Assembly (NCBI GenBank): GCA_900765975.1
Contig: CAAFTS010000101.1
Location: 1 to 8,345, forward strand
Origin: Lachnospiraceae bacterium
GTDB lineage: Bacteria; Bacillota; Clostridia; Lachnospirales; Lachnospiraceae
Length of the DNA stretch: 8,345 nucleotides
Direction of reading: 5' to 3'
Shown here piece after piece: positions 5,562-8,345 of the stretch. How positions within the stretch are numbered: position 1 is the first letter of the stretch; every line of letters starts with the position of its first letter. The translations under genes and the position numbers were made by a program. The notes below the pieces were generated by a model. It was not told the DNA's origin, did not search any database, and worked only from the letters and a program-made list of their open reading frames with translations.

Positions 5562-5633
5562 ATGGCAAAGGAGATCAGTGTTCTCATAGAGCAAATACCA
5601 CATAAAAGGATTTTCTTATTCGAAGGGGCGTGA
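5562..5633 (+). CDS. Possible 23-residue leader peptide
   Basis: The short ORF MAKEISVLIEQIPHKRIFLFEGA starts about 17 bases into the predicted kinase transcript and has AGGAAG just upstream. It ends three bases before the kinase ATG, and its last codons cover the kinase ribosome site GAAGGGG. This could couple kinase translation to the leader. It has no recognisable family, and an ORF this short can occur by chance. Confidence 0.2.
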   Translation: MAKEISVLIEQIPHKRIFLFEGA

Positions 5634-5636
5634 CTA

Positions 5637-7883
5637 ATGTTAAAAAACAAATTAAATAGATATCAAAAATTAGCCAAGGTAATGGCAGTTTTTCTTTTAA
5701 TATTGTTGGCTGGATACTATATAATTTCAGCCTCCTACACAAACAGTATTATTGGGGGACTTGAAAATATCAAGGAGCATCCTTTCCCAGTTGCTATCGC
5801 AGCGGGCAAAATGGAAACTAATTCTCGCGAACTTCGCTTAACGGTAGAGCGGTTGTGTACGGACAGAACCATTGATACATTAGACGAAGTGAAGAGGGGA
5901 TTAGCAGAAAACCAAGGATCTAGCAATCAGGCATTGGAAACAATAGTTTCGCTGTATCTGACAGATCCTCCAGCCGCTGTAAAGCTCAAAGAGCAGTATA
6001 ATGATATGTTGGAACAGCAGGAGTATTTAATAGAACTGTGCGAGCAGGATGGGGTTTCAGATGAAACGGTCATGCTATATGTGAAGGAAAACATTATACC
6101 TCTGCTCGATGAGATTGACACCGCTTTGGAAATACTTATTCATAATGCAATATTGATGTTCGACACCTTATACCTTCAATCGCTTTCTTATAAGCGGATT
6201 ATGTTTATTTTGACTACTGTATTAATCAGTGTGATAGTTGTTACGCTGCTTTTGTATCGGTATGTCTTATCCAAACGGGAGGTAGAGGCCGTTGCACTCC
6301 AAAAACAGATTGCGATAGCTGCACAGGCAGCAAATGATGCAAAATCACAATTTCTGTCCAGCATATCTCATGATATCAGGACACCTATGAATGCTATTAT
6401 AGGGATGACTACCATTGCCAGTACCAGATTGGATGACAAGGAGCGGGTTAAAGATTGTCTGAATAAAATAGCCACTTCTTCCCGCCATTTACTGGGGCTA
6501 ATCAATGATGTATTGGATATGAGCAAGATTGAAAATGGAAAATTCACAATAAACAAGGAGCCGGTTTGCCTTTCGGATTTCATGCACGACTTTATCTCTA
6601 TTATTCAGCCGCAGGTGAAAGCTAAACATTTAGAACTGGATTTATCTATTTTGGGAATTGAAGATGAGATTGTCATTACAGATTCTCTGCGCCTTCACCA
6701 GATCATGCAAAATATTATGAGCAACGCTATCAAGTTTACCAGAGAGAATGGGAAAATTAGTTTACGTATGGAGCAGGCCCCTTATGACCGTGAAGGGTAC
6801 TCTCTTTATGTATTCCGTTTTAGCGACAATGGTATTGGTATGAGCGAGGAATTTCAAAAAGTTATATTCCAACCCTTTGAGCGGGCGGCAACTTCCACAG
6901 TTAGCAAAACAGAGGGAACCGGACTAGGAATGTCGATTACCAAAAGTATTGTGGATCTTATGGGGGGCAGTATTTCAGTCACCAGTCGTTTGAATGAGGG
7001 GACTACATTTACTGTCAGTCTTCCGATGCAAAAGGAACAGCAGAAGGAATGTATTGCAACTGATCTGCTTAAGGATCTGCGATGTCTTATAGTGGACGAT
7101 GACAGGGATGTGTGTGAAAACACGGTTCTTTTGCTGAAAGAAATCGGAATGCACAGTGAATGGGTATTGAATGGGGCAGATGCTGTAGTCTATGTAGAGT
7201 CCGCCCATAAACGACACTTAGATTATAATGCAGTTATTCTGGATTGGCAGATGCCTGATATGGACGGTATAGAGACGGCGCGGAGGATACGAAATAAAGT
7301 AGGTGATACCCTTCCTATTATTATTCTCAGCGCCTATGACTGGACAGAGATCGAGGATGAGGCTCGGGAGGTTGGCATTACGGCATTTTTAGCAAAACCA
7401 CTTTTCAAATCGCGCTTGTATGAAACCATGCGTAATACCTTAATGCCTACACCGGATACACAGATGGAGCAGAACGGATTAATTGCTCATGATAAAGCAT
7501 CCGGGCGAATACTGTTAGTGGAGGATAATACCCTGAATGCGGAGATAGCTCAAACTCTGTTGACCGATTACGGATTACATGTAGATGTAGCGAGTGATGG
7601 TAACGAAGCACTGGAATTCTTTCGGGCAGATACCAATAAATATGATATTATATTTATGGATGTGCAAATGCCTGTTATGGATGGCTATCATGCGACAGCT
7701 GCGATACGTGATTTGGAATCAAAGAATTCTAAGCATAGCCACACAGTAATTATTGGTATGTCGGCCAACGCGTTTAAAGAGGACGTAGATAAGGCTTTAG
7801 CATGTGGTATGGATGACTACATTACCAAGCCCATCGATATTAAAAAACTTCAAAATTTATTGAGGAAGTTTTGCAAACCATAA
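5637..7883 (+). CDS. Membrane hybrid histidine kinase with two receivers
   Basis: A 748-residue inner-membrane sensor kinase. TM1 is about residues 13-33 and TM2 about 187-208, enclosing a helical extracellular sensor of about 150 residues with no recognised fold. A short coiled coil (212-240) replaces a HAMP domain. The HisKA box SSISHDIRTPMNAIIGM carries phospho-acceptor H245. The ATPase domain shows N-box N359/N363, G1 DNGIGM at 397-402 and G2 GTGLGM at 427-432. REC1 (about 482-600) has D487-D489, acceptor D536, S565 and K587. REC2 (about 624-745) has E629/D630, acceptor D675, S709 and K731. All key residues are present. No Hpt domain or DNA-binding output follows, and no response regulator is adjacent, so phosphate would pass to an Hpt protein elsewhere or the receivers may control the kinase itself. 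The site GAAGGGG lies eight bases before the ATG. GC is lower than in the genes left of tRNA-Thr. Confidence 0.95.
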   Translation: MLKNKLNRYQKLAKVMAVFLLILLAGYYIISASYTNSIIGGLENIKEHPFPVAIAAGKMETNSRELRLTVERLCTDRTIDTLDEVKRGLAENQGSSNQALETIVSLYLTDPPAAVKLKEQYNDMLEQQEYLIELCEQDGVSDETVMLYVKENIIPLLDEIDTALEILIHNAILMFDTLYLQSLSYKRIMFILTTVLISVIVVTLLLYRYVLSKREVEAVALQKQIAIAAQAANDAKSQFLSSISHDIRTPMNAIIGMTTIASTRLDDKERVKDCLNKIATSSRHLLGLINDVLDMSKIENGKFTINKEPVCLSDFMHDFISIIQPQVKAKHLELDLSILGIEDEIVITDSLRLHQIMQNIMSNAIKFTRENGKISLRMEQAPYDREGYSLYVFRFSDNGIGMSEEFQKVIFQPFERAATSTVSKTEGTGLGMSITKSIVDLMGGSISVTSRLNEGTTFTVSLPMQKEQQKECIATDLLKDLRCLIVDDDRDVCENTVLLLKEIGMHSEWVLNGADAVVYVESAHKRHLDYNAVILDWQMPDMDGIETARRIRNKVGDTLPIIILSAYDWTEIEDEAREVGITAFLAKPLFKSRLYETMRNTLMPTPDTQMEQNGLIAHDKASGRILLVEDNTLNAEIAQTLLTDYGLHVDVASDGNEALEFFRADTNKYDIIFMDVQMPVMDGYHATAAIRDLESKNSKHSHTVIIGMSANAFKEDVDKALACGMDDYITKPIDIKKLQNLLRKFCKP

Positions 7884-7937
7884 TTGCAGAGCAGTACGTA
7901 AATTGAAGAAGGGTTATCATGATACAATTGTCGAATC

Positions 7938-7957
7938 GATAAAAAGCAATTTTTATC
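7938..7957. other. AT-rich hairpin before the DUF3953 gene
   Basis: A perfect 20-base inverted repeat, GATAAAAA, GCAA, TTTTTATC, sits between the kinase stop and the next ribosome site, ending six bases before GGAGGTG. As RNA it forms an 8-bp stem with a GNRA tetraloop. It is too AT-rich and lacks a following U-run for a good terminator. Control of translation or RNA stability, or a protein site, are possibilities. Confidence 0.35.
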
Positions 7958-7976
7958 TATGATGGAGGTGAAATAT

Positions 7977-8219
7977 ATGCGAATTTGGAAAGCGATATTT
8001 TCTATTTCAACGCTTATTTTTGGTGCTATTGGCCTGATGAAATTGTTACCTTATGATATTTCCATGCCTTTTATGTTTTTCTTTATGGGGTTGACACTAT
8101 TGACACATGCAAAAGAATGTTATGATAAAGGCTCTAAACGCGATGCAGTTATCTTTATAGGAGTTGTTATTTTTGTTTATGTAATTACTGCATATAATAT
8201 CATTTCATCCGGCAGGTGA
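7977..8219 (+). CDS. Small membrane protein, DUF3953-like
   Basis: An 80-residue hydrophobic protein. The first helix is about residues 4-22 (AIFSISTLIFGAIGLM), a second hydrophobic stretch follows at about 29-43 with MPFMFFFMGLTLL, then a charged turn HAKECYDKGSKRDA and a last helix at 58-75. This resembles the DUF3953 (YczI-like) family, whose function is unknown. I chose the ATG at 7977 because GGAGGTG lies six bases before it; an upstream ATG at 7959 would precede that site. It follows the kinase by 93 bases with no clear terminator and may share its transcript. Its last seven or eight codons coincide with the start of a transposase fragment, so the natural C-terminus may have been replaced. 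Confidence 0.7.
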   Translation: MRIWKAIFSISTLIFGAIGLMKLLPYDISMPFMFFFMGLTLLTHAKECYDKGSKRDAVIFIGVVIFVYVITAYNIISSGR

Positions 8220-8345
8220 CATGGGCGATTGAAAATGTACGCAAACGGCTGCAGCGGTCCATGCCGGTTTCTCTGCGTAAGTATTATAAACGCAGCCGGA
8301 AACTCATTCTGACCCGCTACAAAAAGCTGAAGGATGAGAACAAAC
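8198..8345 (+). pseudogene. ISL3-like transposase fragment, runs off window
   Basis: An open frame starting after a stop at 8195-8197 reads YHFIRQVTWAIENVRKRLQ and continues RSMPVSLRKYYKRSRKLILT to the window edge. This resembles the central part of ISL3-family DDE transposases, which mobilise simple insertion sequences. The N-terminal zinc-binding and DNA-binding part and the first catalytic aspartate are absent, and no start codon or ribosome site fits, so the left end is truncated. The fragment overlaps the last codons of the DUF3953-like gene and is visibly more GC-rich, marking a recombination junction near 8198. Whether the rest is intact beyond 8345 cannot be seen. The family call is from memory of conserved residues. 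Confidence 0.6.

Noticed and set aside
5529..5633. Longer 34-residue version of the leader ORF
   Set aside because: Its start lies within the predicted kinase promoter, upstream of the expected transcription start.
5396..5650. Minus-strand ORF of 84 residues upstream of the integrase
   Set aside because: Only its C-terminal part (YYKIINSDDP region) looks like integrase sequence in a shifted frame. The N-terminal part overlaps the kinase promoter and start and resembles no protein.

Overview
The window looks like chromosome from a Gram-positive anaerobe of the Clostridia, most likely Lachnospiraceae or a close relative. This is inferred from strong AGGAGG-type ribosome sites, consensus sigma-A promoters, tRNA genes without an encoded CCA end, a YtrA-type GntR/ABC operon and Clostridia-like integrase and transposase remnants. 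No species can be named from sequence alone.

Left part (1-4212, moderate GC): ilvN, the acetolactate synthase regulatory subunit, runs rightward and meets a leftward metallo-beta-lactamase-fold hydrolase, their stop codons overlapping. A leftward operon follows in transcription order GntR regulator, ABC ATPase, ABC permease. It has a near-consensus promoter at 3524-3552 overlapped by two palindromes that are probably the regulator's own operator. Beyond it lies a stable-RNA block: tRNA-Leu(UAG) and tRNA-Ala(GGC) on the minus strand. Between them, on the plus strand, I find a strong candidate for an unannotated 6S RNA, sharing a bidirectional terminator with tRNA-Ala.

Middle (4213-5540): a small acidic 50-residue ORF, then tRNA-Thr(GGU) with its own promoter and terminator. 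Directly after the terminator come six tandem copies of a 12-bp unit and a decayed leftward tyrosine recombinase with several frameshifts and no C-terminus. This is the layout of an integrative element inserted at the 3' end of a tRNA gene, now immobile.

Right part (5510-8345, lower GC through most of it): a promoter, a possible short leader ORF and a 748-residue membrane hybrid histidine kinase with two receiver domains and no Hpt domain. A small two-helix membrane protein of the DUF3953 type follows, and its last codons run into a higher-GC fragment of an ISL3-like transposase that continues past the window. This part is best read as accessory DNA next to a tRNA integration site, eroded at both ends.

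I do not see a clearly new multi-gene system. The observations most worth checking are the 6S RNA candidate, the tRNA-Thr/12-bp-repeat/integrase scar and the small acidic ORF.
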